From the NCBI RefSeq assembly GCF_030294945.1, contig NZ_AP018448.1:9024501-9088500 (forward strand): a DNA stretch of 64,000 nt, read 5' to 3'. Source of the stretch: Streptomyces graminofaciens (GTDB lineage: Bacteria > Actinomycetota > Actinomycetes > Streptomycetales > Streptomycetaceae). Position numbers and translations under genes: made by a program. Below, one piece after another: positions 35,672 to 46,349 of the stretch (the stretch's first letter is position 1; every line of letters begins with the position of its first letter). The notes beneath the pieces were generated by a model. The model did not search any database and was not told the origin of the DNA. It saw only the letters and a list, made by a program, of their open reading frames with translations.

Positions 35672-36642
35672 AGATTCTCGTCACCGGCGGCAGCGGGTTC
35701 CTCGGCGCGGAGGTCTGTCGACACCTCGTGGCCCGGGGGCACGAGGTGCGTTCCCTGCAACGCGGCCACCGGGCGCTGCCGCCGCACGGGGCCGAGGCCG
35801 TGTTGGGCGACCTCCGAGATACCGCGGCGGTCGCGGACGCCGTACGCGGGTGTGACGCCGTCGTGCACACGGCCGCGCTGGCGGACGTGTGGGGGCCGCG
35901 ACGCGACTTCGCGGCCGTCAACATCGCGGGGACCGCGGCCGTGCTCGACGCATGCCGGCGGCATGGCGTGACCCGGTTGGTGCACTGCTCCAGCGCCAGC
36001 GTGGTCTTCGCCGGGAAGGACCTGGAGGGTGTCGACGAGTCCGCCCCGTATCCCCGGCGGTTCCTCGCCCCCTATCCATGGTCCAAGGCACGGGCGGAGC
36101 AACTGGTCCTGGCCGCCAACAGCCCCCGGCTGGCCACCGTGTCCCTCCGCCCCCACCTGATCTGGGGCGACGGCGATCCGCATCTCCTGCCGGGCCTGCG
36201 CGCCGCCGTCCGACGGGGGCGGCTGCCGCTGCCCGGAACGGGCGCGAACCGCGTGGACACCGTCCATGTCTCCGACGCCGCCGAGGCACACGTACTGGCC
36301 GTGGAAAAACTGACGGCGGACTCCCCCTTGGCGGGAACGAGTTACTTCATCACCCAGGGCCGCCCCTGCACGCTCGCGGCCACCGTCCGCGGTCTGCTCG
36401 CCCACCACGACATCACCGCGGAGATCCGCAGCATCCCCGCCGTGGCCGCACGCACCGCCGCCGCACTCCTCGAAGCCACGGCCAAGGCGACACGAAGCCG
36501 CCGCCCCCTCCTGACCCGCTTCCTGGCCGCCGAACTCACCCGGTCCCACTGGTTCGACATCACCGCAGCCCGCCGCGACCTCACCTACACCCCGACCGCC
36601 CACTCATGGCACCCCTGGGAAACACCAACGCCAGTCGATTAG
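35668..36642 (+). CDS. oleD: OleD-like 2-alkyl-3-oxoalkanoate reductase (SDR/epimerase fold)
   Basis: 324 residues. The GTG at 35668 overlaps the OleC stop (GTGA). The cofactor loop is ILVTGGSGFLGAEVCRHL, the catalytic pair is in CSSASVVF and YPWSKARAEQ (Y-x3-K), and HTAALADVWG is characteristic of the 3-beta-HSD/OleD group. OleD reduces the OleA product to the beta-hydroxy acid used by OleC. It ends the operon; about 180 bases later the IS element begins. Confidence 0.88.
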   Translation: MKILVTGGSGFLGAEVCRHLVARGHEVRSLQRGHRALPPHGAEAVLGDLRDTAAVADAVRGCDAVVHTAALADVWGPRRDFAAVNIAGTAAVLDACRRHGVTRLVHCSSASVVFAGKDLEGVDESAPYPRRFLAPYPWSKARAEQLVLAANSPRLATVSLRPHLIWGDGDPHLLPGLRAAVRRGRLPLPGTGANRVDTVHVSDAAEAHVLAVEKLTADSPLAGTSYFITQGRPCTLAATVRGLLAHHDITAEIRSIPAVAARTAAALLEATAKATRSRRPLLTRFLAAELTRSHWFDITAARRDLTYTPTAHSWHPWETPTPVD

Positions 36643-36735
36643 GGCCGCCGGACACCACACGCCTTTCAAGACACGCCTTTCAAGGCCGCGGGGAACTGTA
36701 GGTTTTTGGAGCCACCGGGCACCGTTCGCTCTTAG

Positions 36736-36764
36736 GTGCTCCCCGCACCCGCGGGGATGGTCCC
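36736..36764. CRISPR. Solitary type I-E CRISPR repeat with a 32-base spacer-like stretch
   Basis: The 29 bases begin GTGCTCCCCGCAC and end GCGGGGATGGTCCC, the form of type I-E repeats with the CCCCGC/GCGGGG stem. The next 32 bases (36765-36796) would be one spacer, but no second repeat follows before the IS element starting at 36823. No cas genes are in the window. It may be the relic of an array or a start-of-array unit. Confidence 0.7.
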
Positions 36765-36822
36765 TCGCGGACAAGATCGCCGGGAAGATCAGCTCGCACC
36801 CTGGGCCCTTGTCACCGGCTAG

Positions 36823-38250
36823 TAGGACTCCGTTAGGTCGTCTCGGCGGTGCTGTTTGGGGGCATGTTGGGTGTGTGGACGCACATGAAGTGAACCGTGC
36901 CCGGGCGAAGTTGGCGTTGTTCGTGGCCGATGTGTTCTCCTCGGTGCCGCGCAAGGATCAGCGGGCCAAGAGTGACTGCTATCTGCGGGGACTGATGGTG
37001 GACGGTCGCCGCAAGTCCATCCAGGCCATGGCCTCGCGGCTGCCGGACGGCAACGAGCAGAACCGGCAGCAGTTCGTGAACCAGTCGACCTGGGATCCCG
37101 TGCCGGTGCGGCGGCGGATCGCAGAACGGATGGTGCCGAGAATCGGCCCGGATGCCTGGGCGGTCGATGATGTGTCGTTTCCCAAGGACGGGAAGATGTC
37201 GGTCGCTGTCGCTCACCAGTACTGCGGGGCCTTGGGCAAGCAGGCCAACTGCCAGGTCGCGGTCAGCGTGCACGCGGTCTCCGACACCGCCTCCTGTCCG
37301 CTGCCGTGGCGCCTGTTCGTGCCCCGGGAGTGGGCGGATGATCCGGTCCGCCGACGCAGGACGGGGGTTCCTGAGGAGGTCGGGCACCGGGAGAATTGGC
37401 GCCTGGCCCTGGACGTCTTCGACGAGCTGGCCGGGTGGGGGCTGGTGCCGCCGGCGGTGGTGGCCGACGCCGGATACGGGCAGAACGCCGACTTCCGCAA
37501 CGGGCTGGTGCGTCGGAACATCGGCTACGTGGTGGCGATCCGCTCGGACGTGACCGTCCACCCGCACGATGCGGTGCCCGCTGCCCCGCCCTGGTCCGGC
37601 AACGGCCGCAAGCCCCAGCCCCGCTACCGCGACAAGCCGTCCCCGGTGGCCGCGCTCGCGGCGGACCAGGGGCGGCGGGCCTTCACCGAGGTGACCTGGC
37701 GTGCAGGCTCACGCGGGCCGATGCGCTCGCGCTTTCTGGCGCTGCGGTGCGGCCGGCCGGTGTCCGGTCCCGCCGCCTTGCCCAGGCCGCCGCCACCGCG
37801 CAGGAGGGTTTGTGGGACGGTGTCCTGCCCGACGTCACGCTGCTGGTCGAATGGCCCGAAGGCGCCGAAGCACCCACCGATTACTGGCTGTCGAACCTGC
37901 CGGCCGACACCCCGCATGCTGAACTGGTCCGTCCGGCCAAGATCCGCTGGCGCATCGAACACGACTACCGGGAACTCAAGCACGGCCTCGGCCTGGACCA
38001 CTTCGAGGGACGTTCCTGGGCGGGGTGGCACCACCACGTCACCCTGGTCACCGCCGCCCGCGCGTTCCTCACCGAACAGCGCCTGGCCCCAAAAGCCGAT
38101 ACAGCGGACTCACCCTCTACCAGATCCTCGACACCATCCAGGACCTGCTGAACTGCTGGACCGGCACTTGCACCACCTGCCACCGCCCCCTGCCCAGAAC
38201 ATCCACCACCAGCCAGAACCCAAGAGTCAGAGCAACTTAACGGAGTCCTA
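36823..38250 (+). mobile_element. IS701-type insertion sequence with CTAG target duplication
   Basis: A 1428-base element with inverted termini: TAGGACTCCGTTA at both ends (perfect 13 bases, then a partial match). Each side is bounded by CTAG (36819-36822 and 38251-38254), the four-base target duplication usual for this family. The transposase it carries is frameshifted. The right target copy forms the stop codon of the neighbouring methyltransferase, so the insertion left that gene intact. Confidence 0.92.
36875..38240 (+). pseudogene. Frameshifted IS701-family DDE transposase
   Basis: The frame opens at GTG 36875 (VDAHEVNRARAKLALFVADV) and holds AWAVDDVSFPKDG and VVADAGYGQNADF, the two catalytic aspartates. 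Near 37750 the frame breaks: the C-terminal part (GLWDGVLPDVTLLVEWPEGA, then RWRIEHDYRELKHG with the catalytic Glu) continues one frame away, as though one base were lost at the run around CGGTGCGG. A second shift near 38095 moves the conserved LTLYQILDTIQDLLNCWTGT ending to yet another frame. The enzyme is therefore probably inactive unless a frameshift is programmed. Confidence 0.85.
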
Positions 38251-40525
<2,275 letters not shown>

Positions 40526-40699
40526 GGAGCGGGGCCTCCTGGCCGAGGTGCGCGTAGGTGGGTGGGCGCGCGTGGTCGCGCCGGTACGTGTCACCTGAAC
40601 CTCGTGCGCCCGGGCAACTATTCCGGTGTTTTGGTTGGCTAACGAATCCTTGACCGGCCCATGGGAATGTGACGGTCGGTCAGCCCCCTCGGGCAGGCC

Positions 40700-41341
40700 C
40701 TACAGCCACCCCTGCTGTCGGGCCTCGCGCAGTGCCTCCTGGCGGTTGCGGGTGCCTGTCTTGCCGATGGCGGCGGAGAGGTAGTTGCGGACGGTGGACT
40801 CGGAGAGGTGCAGCCCGGCGGCGATGTCGGCGACGGTGGCGCCGTCCGCGGAGGCGCCCAGTACGTCGCACTCGCGGGCGGTGAGCGGGTTGGGCCCGGC
40901 GCTCAGCGCGGCCGCGGCGAGCGCCGGGTCGACGACGGTCTCGCCGGTCAGCACCCGGCGGATGGCCTCGGCGAGCTCCTCCACGGGCCCGTCCTTGACC
41001 AGGAACCCGGCCGCGCCGGCCTCCATGGCCCGGCGGAGATACCCCGGCCGGCCGAAGGTGGTGAGGATCAGCACCCGGCAGTCCGGCACCTGGTCGCGCA
41101 GCTCGGCGGCGGCGTCCAGACCGCTGATGCCCGGCATCTCGATGTCCAGCAGGGCCACGTCCGGCCGATGGAGCAGCGCGGCGTCCACGATGGCGTCCCC
41201 CCTCCCGACCTGCGCCACGACCTGGAGGTCCGGCTCCATGCCCAGCAGCAGCGCGAGCGCGCCCCGCATCATCCCCTGGTCCTCGGCGAGGAGAACTCTG
41301 ATGGACTTGGCGGGCCGGTGGTCCCGGGGCATCTCGTTCAC
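40700..41341 (-). CDS. NarL/LuxR-family response regulator
   Basis: 213 residues starting at a GTG. Receiver domain: IRVLLAEDQGMMRGALALLL, phosphoacceptor Asp in ALLDIEMPGISGLD, the conserved Thr and Lys in LILTTFG and GFLVKDGP. The output is a LuxR-type helix-turn-helix (LTARECDVLGASADGATVAD, then LHLSESTVRNYLSAAIGKTG). It follows the histidine kinase gene by about 31 bases and is probably phosphorylated by it. Confidence 0.93.
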   Translation of the reverse strand: MNEMPRDHRPAKSIRVLLAEDQGMMRGALALLLGMEPDLQVVAQVGRGDAIVDAALLHRPDVALLDIEMPGISGLDAAAELRDQVPDCRVLILTTFGRPGYLRRAMEAGAAGFLVKDGPVEELAEAIRRVLTGETVVDPALAAAALSAGPNPLTARECDVLGASADGATVADIAAGLHLSESTVRNYLSAAIGKTGTRNRQEALREARQQGWL

Positions 41342-41372
41342 GGCCCAAGGGTAGGGCGGAGGGGGTTTGGGC

Positions 41373-42713
41373 TCACCTGGTCCGGGGCGCTACTTGTCCC
41401 GGCTCGGCCTGCCGAGGTGTCCGGGCTCGGCCTGCAGAGACCGTCACGTCCTGCCCCTCCGCCCACTCCCTCGGCTCCACCGGAAGCTCCGCCGTCACGA
41501 CGAAGCCGCCCCGGGGTCCCGGTCCCGCGCGCAGGGTGCCGCCGGCTGTGGCGAGGCGTTCACTGAGGCCCTTCAGACCGGTGCCGCAGGTGTCGTGGCA
41601 GCCGGAGCCGGAGCCGGAGCCGGAGAGGGAGCCGGAGCCGGGCAGGGAGCCTGAGCCGTCGTCCGTGATCGTGAGGTGGGCTCGTTCGGAGGTGCTGCTC
41701 AGCGCGACGGTGCAGTGGGTGGCCCGGCTGTGGCGTACGACGTTGGTGACCGCCTCGCGGACCACCCAGGCCAGGAGGGTCTCGGCCGGGGGCGCGAGGG
41801 GCGGGCCGGAGCGGCGTACGTCGAGGGTGGTGCCCGCGGCCGAGAGCGCGGAGTGGGCGCGGTCGAGTTCGGTGGTGAGGCTGCCCTCGCGGTAGCCGGT
41901 GACGGCCTCGCGGATCTCCGTCAGGGCTTGGCGGCCGACCGACTCGATGTCCGCGATCTGGGCCAGCGCGGTGTCCGGGTCGTGCGGAGCCAGGCGGCGG
42001 GCGGCCTCCGACTTCACCACGATCACCGACAGGGTGTGCCCGAGCAGGTCGTGCAGATCGCGGGAGAAGCGCAGGCGTTCCTTGGCCACGGCGCGGCGGG
42101 CCAGTTCCTCGCGGGCGGCGCGCAGTTCGCGTACCGCCTCGGCGAGGGAGAGGATCGCCGCCGTGACCATCACGGAGAGGAAGGTGCCGTAGGCCACGTT
42201 GATCGCGTCCCAGCCGTCGCGGACCGCGGAGACGGTGCCCGCGAGCGCGGTCAGCGCGAATCCGGCCCCGCGCAGCATCCGGCCGCGCATCGCGGCGCCG
42301 ACGGCCAGGCCGAGCAGGGGGAAGAAGTTGAGCCAGCTGCCGCCGTAGACGATGGCCAGGGCGCAGGTGTCCAGGGTCATCAGGGCGAGTGCGATCCAGG
42401 TGGCGGGGGACTCGCGCTTCTCCTTGACGAAGGAGCGGAACACCACCGAGATGTAGAGGGAGTTGAAGGTGAAGAGGCCGATGCCGCCGATCCAGGGGTT
42501 CGGGGTCTCGCCCTGGAAGAGGTTGGCGAAGGAGCCGAGGCCCATCAGCAGCCAGGGCAGCATGGTGAAGCCGCTGAGTGCCGGTCCGTGCTCCGGCCCG
42601 CGCTCCGCCTCGTGCTCCGGCCCGCGTTCCGCCTCCTGCTCCGGCCTTTGTCCCCCCGAGGCCTTCCTGGCACGCGCCCTGTCCAACCTGCACCGGATGC
42701 TCTTCGGCAGCAT
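41373..42713 (-). CDS. Membrane sensor histidine kinase (NarX/LiaS-like)
   Basis: 446 residues from the ATG at 42713, with GGGGGAG just upstream. A basic, Glu/Pro-rich N-terminus (GPEHEAERGPEH repeat) precedes about five membrane helices. HisKA_3 is FSRDLHDLLGHTLSVIVVKS with the phosphoacceptor His. The ATPase part has VVREAVTNVVRHSRA and GTGLKGLSERL. A Gly/Ser repeat (SGSGSGSG) sits in the ATP lid. It senses an unknown envelope signal and acts on the response regulator next to it. Confidence 0.92.
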   Translation of the reverse strand: MLPKSIRCRLDRARARKASGGQRPEQEAERGPEHEAERGPEHGPALSGFTMLPWLLMGLGSFANLFQGETPNPWIGGIGLFTFNSLYISVVFRSFVKEKRESPATWIALALMTLDTCALAIVYGGSWLNFFPLLGLAVGAAMRGRMLRGAGFALTALAGTVSAVRDGWDAINVAYGTFLSVMVTAAILSLAEAVRELRAAREELARRAVAKERLRFSRDLHDLLGHTLSVIVVKSEAARRLAPHDPDTALAQIADIESVGRQALTEIREAVTGYREGSLTTELDRAHSALSAAGTTLDVRRSGPPLAPPAETLLAWVVREAVTNVVRHSRATHCTVALSSTSERAHLTITDDGSGSLPGSGSLSGSGSGSGCHDTCGTGLKGLSERLATAGGTLRAGPGPRGGFVVTAELPVEPREWAEGQDVTVSAGRARTPRQAEPGQVAPRTR

Positions 42714-42850
42714 GATCTCCCCCGTCTCGGTCGTGGCTTCCGCTCTTCGACTCCTCGACCCTACGAAGCCGGAGGCCTCCCGTGGCAGATCCGGTTGTAC
42801 GGAGTGGGGCAGGACAAATGTCATGGTCCCCGGCGGCCTCGTACACCGAT

Positions 42851-42865
42851 CTGACGTACTGTCAG
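42851..42865. promoter_or_regulatory. Shared palindrome upstream of the MaoC operon
   Basis: CTGACGTACTGTCAG, a perfect CTGAC-N5-GTCAG palindrome and a fourth, less exact member of the CTGAYGGANCGTCAG group. It lies about 180 bases before the MaoC start, 49 bases from the KstR-consensus site. Confidence 0.5.
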
Positions 42866-42913
42866 GAGTCTTCACAAGTGCACGGGGCTCGGCTATACAG
42901 AGGGTCGCCGGAC

Positions 42914-42927
42914 TGGAACGCGTTCTA
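42914..42927. promoter_or_regulatory. KstR-consensus operator upstream of the MaoC operon
   Basis: TGGAACGCGTTCTA fits TnnAACnnGTTnnA exactly, about 115 bases before the MaoC start. The segment after it has three CACTGTCAGGA/GCTGTCGGGA-like direct repeats (about 42992-43035). Confidence 0.75.
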
Positions 42928-43041
42928 GGTCGGCCCGCGACGACCTCGGTGCGGCCGACGGTGCGGACGGCCGTATCGAGGTCTTGACTCCGCCACTGTC
43001 AGGATCTGCCGCTGTCGGGATCCGCCACTGTCAGGAGCCGT

Positions 43042-43899
43042 ATGCCCATCGACGCAGCCAAGGCCCTCGCCGCCGAACCCAGGACGGGTGAGATCTCCTG
43101 GAACTCCAAGGACGTCCAGCTCTACCACCTCGGCATCGGAGCAGGCGTCCCCGCCACCGACCCCGACGAACTGCGCTACACCCTGGAGTCCCGGCTGCAC
43201 GTCCTGCCGAGCTTCGCCACCGTCGCGGGCTCGGGTTCGCCGGGAGTGATCAGCGGCCTGTCCATGCCCGGCGTCGACGTCGATCTCGCCAGGGTTCTGC
43301 ACGGCGGCCAGTCGCTGACCATCCACCGCCCCCTCCCGGCCCAGGGCACGGCCACCGCCACCGGCCGCATCGCCGCCGTCTACGACAAGGGCAAGGCGGC
43401 CGTCCTGGTCATGCGGACCGAAGTCGCGGACGCCGAGGGCCCGTTGTGGACCAACGACGCCCAGATCTTCGTACGGGGAGAGGGCGGCTGGGGCGGCGAC
43501 CGGGGCCCCTCCGCCCGCCTCGAACCCCCCACGGGCGAGCCCGACCGGACCGTCGAACGTCCCGTCCGCGAGGAGCAGGCCCTGCTCTACCGCCTCTCCG
43601 GCGACTGGAACCCGCTGCACGCCGACCCCGAGTTCGCCAAGGTCGCCGGGTTCGAACGGCCCATCCTGCACGGGCTGTGCACCTACGGCATGACCCTCAA
43701 GGCGGTCGTCGACACGCTGCTCGGCGGGGACGTGGCCCGGGTGCGGGCGTACGCCACCCGGTTCGCCGGGGTCGTGTACCCGGGGGAGACCCTGCGGATC
43801 CGTATGTGGCACACACCGGAGTCCACGAGGGTCGCCGTCAGCGCCGTGGAGAGGGACGACGCACCCGTCCTCGTCGACACCGTCGTCGAACACTCCTGA
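43042..43899 (+). CDS. MaoC-type 2-enoyl-CoA hydratase
   Basis: 285 residues, a double-hotdog enzyme. The ATG at 43042 has AGGAG five bases upstream. The N-terminal half lacks active residues; the C-terminal half has the hydratase-2 motif YRLSGDWNPLHADPEFA with Asp and His, and GFERPILHGLCTYG. It adds water to trans-2-enoyl-CoA. The length and build match the MaoC hydratases of mycobacterial steroid side-chain degradation. It is the first gene of a MaoC/alcohol dehydrogenase/SDR operon with both regulatory motifs in its promoter. Confidence 0.88.
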   Translation: MPIDAAKALAAEPRTGEISWNSKDVQLYHLGIGAGVPATDPDELRYTLESRLHVLPSFATVAGSGSPGVISGLSMPGVDVDLARVLHGGQSLTIHRPLPAQGTATATGRIAAVYDKGKAAVLVMRTEVADAEGPLWTNDAQIFVRGEGGWGGDRGPSARLEPPTGEPDRTVERPVREEQALLYRLSGDWNPLHADPEFAKVAGFERPILHGLCTYGMTLKAVVDTLLGGDVARVRAYATRFAGVVYPGETLRIRMWHTPESTRVAVSAVERDDAPVLVDTVVEHS

Positions 43900-43951
43900 A
43901 CCCTGAATTCACCCTGCCTGAACCCTGAATCACCCCGAGGGGAGCCGCACC

Positions 43952-45028
43952 ATGCGCGCAGCCGTACTGCACGAGATCGGCCAGGACAAGCTGGAGGTCC
44001 TCGACGACGTCGAGGCCGTGGGGTTCGGGCCGGGCAGGGTGAGGATCCGGGTGCGGGCCACGGGGCTGTGCCACTCGGACCTGTCCGCGATGTCGGGCGT
44101 GCTGCCGCAGCCCGCGCCGTTCGTCCCCGGCCACGAGGGCGCCGGCGAGATCGTGGAAGTCGGGGAGGGCGTCGGGCACCTGAAGGTCGGCGATCGGGTC
44201 GTCGTGTGCTGGCTCCCCGCCTGCGGGGTCTGTCCGGCGTGCAGGCGGGGCCAGACCGAGCTGTGCCTCGCCGGGTTCATGAACGCCGGCACCCCCAACT
44301 TCAAGCGCCCCGGCGGTGACGTCTTCGGCATGGCCGGCACCGGCACCTTCACCGAGGAGGTCGTCGTCGACGCGGGCTGCGCCGTGCCCATCCCCGACGA
44401 CGTGCCGTTCGACATCGCCGCCCTCATCGGCTGCGGGGTGACCACCGGACTCGGCGCCGCGCTCAACACCGCCGACGTGGAGGCCGGTTCGTCGGTCGCC
44501 GTCATCGGGTGCGGGGGCGTCGGCGTCTCGGCGATCCAGGGCGCCCGGCTGAAGGGCGCCGCCGAGATAGTCGCCGTCGACCCGGTGGCCGCGCGGCGCG
44601 AGGCGGCCCTCCGCTTCGGCGCGACGATGGCGGTCTCGCCCGAGGAACTGGCCGACGCCAAGCAGTCCGTGACCGCCGGTGAGGGCTTCGACTACGTCTT
44701 CGAGGTCGTCGGCCGCTCCGCCACCGCCCGCACCGCGTACGAGAACACCCGGCGCGGCGGCACGCTCGTCGTGGTCGGCGCGGGCGCGATGGACGACTTC
44801 CTGCAGCTCAGCATGTTCGAGCTGTTCTTCGACGAGAAGCGGATCCTGCCCTCCATGTACGGCGGCGGGGACGTGCTGCGGTCGTACGAGCGGACCATCG
44901 CGCTGTGGCGGGCCGGCCGGATCGACCTGGCGGGCCTGATCACCCACCGCGTGCCGCTCGCCGACATCAACGAGGCGCTCGACCAGATGCGGACGGGCGC
45001 GGCGCTGCGTACGTGCATCGAGATCTGA
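43952..45028 (+). CDS. Zinc-dependent alcohol dehydrogenase
   Basis: 358 residues. Catalytic zinc residues: Cys in TGLCHSDL, GHEGAGEI with the second ligand. The structural zinc site is CGVCPACRRGQTELC. The Rossmann loop is VAVIGCGGVGVSAIQGARLK. The layout resembles AdhD/Rv3086-type class III-like dehydrogenases found in lipid-degradation operons. It oxidises an alcohol with NAD. The gap to the MaoC gene is 52 bases and contains a duplicated CCTGAACCCTGAAT sequence. Confidence 0.93.
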   Translation: MRAAVLHEIGQDKLEVLDDVEAVGFGPGRVRIRVRATGLCHSDLSAMSGVLPQPAPFVPGHEGAGEIVEVGEGVGHLKVGDRVVVCWLPACGVCPACRRGQTELCLAGFMNAGTPNFKRPGGDVFGMAGTGTFTEEVVVDAGCAVPIPDDVPFDIAALIGCGVTTGLGAALNTADVEAGSSVAVIGCGGVGVSAIQGARLKGAAEIVAVDPVAARREAALRFGATMAVSPEELADAKQSVTAGEGFDYVFEVVGRSATARTAYENTRRGGTLVVVGAGAMDDFLQLSMFELFFDEKRILPSMYGGGDVLRSYERTIALWRAGRIDLAGLITHRVPLADINEALDQMRTGAALRTCIEI

Positions 45029-45054
45029 CCGGCCGCGTGGGAAGGGGCTTCGCG

Positions 45055-45987
45055 ATGTCACGTCCGCTCGAAGGGCTGTCGGCGATCGTCACCGGCGCGG
45101 GGCGCGGTCTCGGCCGGGCCGAGGCACTGGAGCTGGCCCGGCTCGGCGCGGCCGTCGTCGTCAATGACCACGGCCGGCCCGGACGGGACGGTTCCGGCGA
45201 GGTGTCCACGGGGCCCGCCGATGAGGTCGCGGGCACCATCCGGGCGGCCGGCGGGCGGGCCGTCGTCCACACCGGGGACGTGTCCGACCACCAACAGGCG
45301 CGGGAACTCGTCGAATTGGCGGTCGCCGAGTTCGGGAAGCTGGACATCCTCGTCAACAACGCGGGCATCCTGCGCGACCGCATGGTCTTCTCGATGGCGG
45401 AGGAGGAGTGGGACGCGGTCGTCCGGGTGCATCTCAAGGGCCACTTCAACACGGTGCGGTTCGCCTCCGCGCACTGGCGTGACCGGGCGAAGGCGGGTGG
45501 CGGGCCGGTGTACGGGCGGATCGTGAACACCTCGTCGGAGGCGTTCCTCGCCGGGTCCGCCGGACAGCCCAACTACGCGGCGGCGAAGGGCGGGATCGTC
45601 GGGCTGACCACGTCCACGGCGCTCGCCCTCGCCAAGTACGGCGTCACGGCGAACGTGATCTGTCCACGGGCACGGACGCGGATGACCGAGGACGTGTTCG
45701 GCGAGGCCACCGCCGACGGTCTGGATCCGCTCGCCCCCGAGCACGTGGCCCCGCTCGTGGGCTACTTGGCGTCACCCGCCGCCGCACGCGTCAACGGACA
45801 GCTCCTCGTCGTGCACGGCGGGATGGTCGCGGTCGTCGAACGGCCCCGGGTGGGCGCGAAGTTCGACAGCAAGCAGGACACGTTCACGTACGACGAACTG
45901 GACGCGCTGCTCACGCCGTACTACGTGGGCCGGCCCGCGGGGGAGACGTTCGGGGCGGCGGAGGTACTGGGGCTCAAGAGGGAGTGA
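45055..45987 (+). CDS. SDR-family oxidoreductase (FabG/17-beta-HSD4-like)
   Basis: 310 residues from the ATG at 45055, with GGAAGGGG about eight bases before. The NAD-binding loop is TGAGRGLGRAEALEL, followed by NDHGRPGRDGSG, NNAGILRDRMVFSM, the catalytic Ser in VNTSSEAFL and Y-x3-K in PNYAAAKGG. The long insert after the N-terminal strand is typical of the SDRs fused to MaoC domains in peroxisomal multifunctional enzymes. Working after the MaoC hydratase, it would oxidise the 3-hydroxyacyl-CoA. Confidence 0.92.
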   Translation: MSRPLEGLSAIVTGAGRGLGRAEALELARLGAAVVVNDHGRPGRDGSGEVSTGPADEVAGTIRAAGGRAVVHTGDVSDHQQARELVELAVAEFGKLDILVNNAGILRDRMVFSMAEEEWDAVVRVHLKGHFNTVRFASAHWRDRAKAGGGPVYGRIVNTSSEAFLAGSAGQPNYAAAKGGIVGLTTSTALALAKYGVTANVICPRARTRMTEDVFGEATADGLDPLAPEHVAPLVGYLASPAAARVNGQLLVVHGGMVAVVERPRVGAKFDSKQDTFTYDELDALLTPYYVGRPAGETFGAAEVLGLKRE

Positions 45988-45995
45988 AACGACCG

Positions 45996-46029
45996 ACGGC
46001 AGTACCCCGGCGGTCCGGGGTACTGCCGT
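45996..46029. terminator. Perfect hairpin after the SDR gene
   Basis: Two perfect 15-base arms (45996-46010 and 46015-46029) around the loop CGGT, between two convergent genes. Confidence 0.9.
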
Positions 46030-46050
46030 GCATTGACGTTTCGTCGCCGC

Positions 46051-46212
46051 TCAGGCGGCCGCCGTCGCTTCCGCCTGGGCGGCCTGCTTGCGGTGGCGTC
46101 CCTGAGGGGCGGTCTCGGCGTCCTTGGTCGAGATCTGGCCCCGGTGCCGGCCGTGTCCTACCGCCTCGCGGGCGTCGGCGGTGGTCGGCTGGGTGGTGTG
46201 CGTGTCGCTCAT
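46051..46212 (-). CDS. Small conserved basic protein of 53 residues
   Basis: The frame starts at ATG 46212 with MSDTHTTQPTTADAREAVGH, continues GRHRGQISTKDAETAPQGRH, and ends in QAEATAAA and a stop at 46051. GTGAACACTTCAAG precedes the start; GGGGTG could serve as a binding site. It is Arg/His/Ala-rich and resembles small Streptomyces proteins annotated only as hypothetical. No cysteines or membrane helices. The strong hairpin at 45996 could terminate it. Confidence 0.6.
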   Translation of the reverse strand: MSDTHTTQPTTADAREAVGHGRHRGQISTKDAETAPQGRHRKQAAQAEATAAA

Positions 46213-46292
46213 CTTGAAGTGTTCACCCCGTCGAACATGATCTTTCGTACAGACGGGTGAGTTTATCGGGCGTCGATCAAATGGCTGAGGGC

Positions 46293-46310
46293 GGTGACAG
46301 GGGTGTCACC
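46293..46310. promoter_or_regulatory. Palindrome upstream of the 53-residue gene
   Basis: GGTGACA-GGGG-TGTCACC, a perfect 7-base inverted repeat between the small gene and the propeller-like gene. It could be an operator or the terminator of the gene ending at 46350. Confidence 0.45.
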
Positions 46311-46349
46311 CCACTGTTATCGACTCTCCACAGCTCCCCTCCCCTTCTG

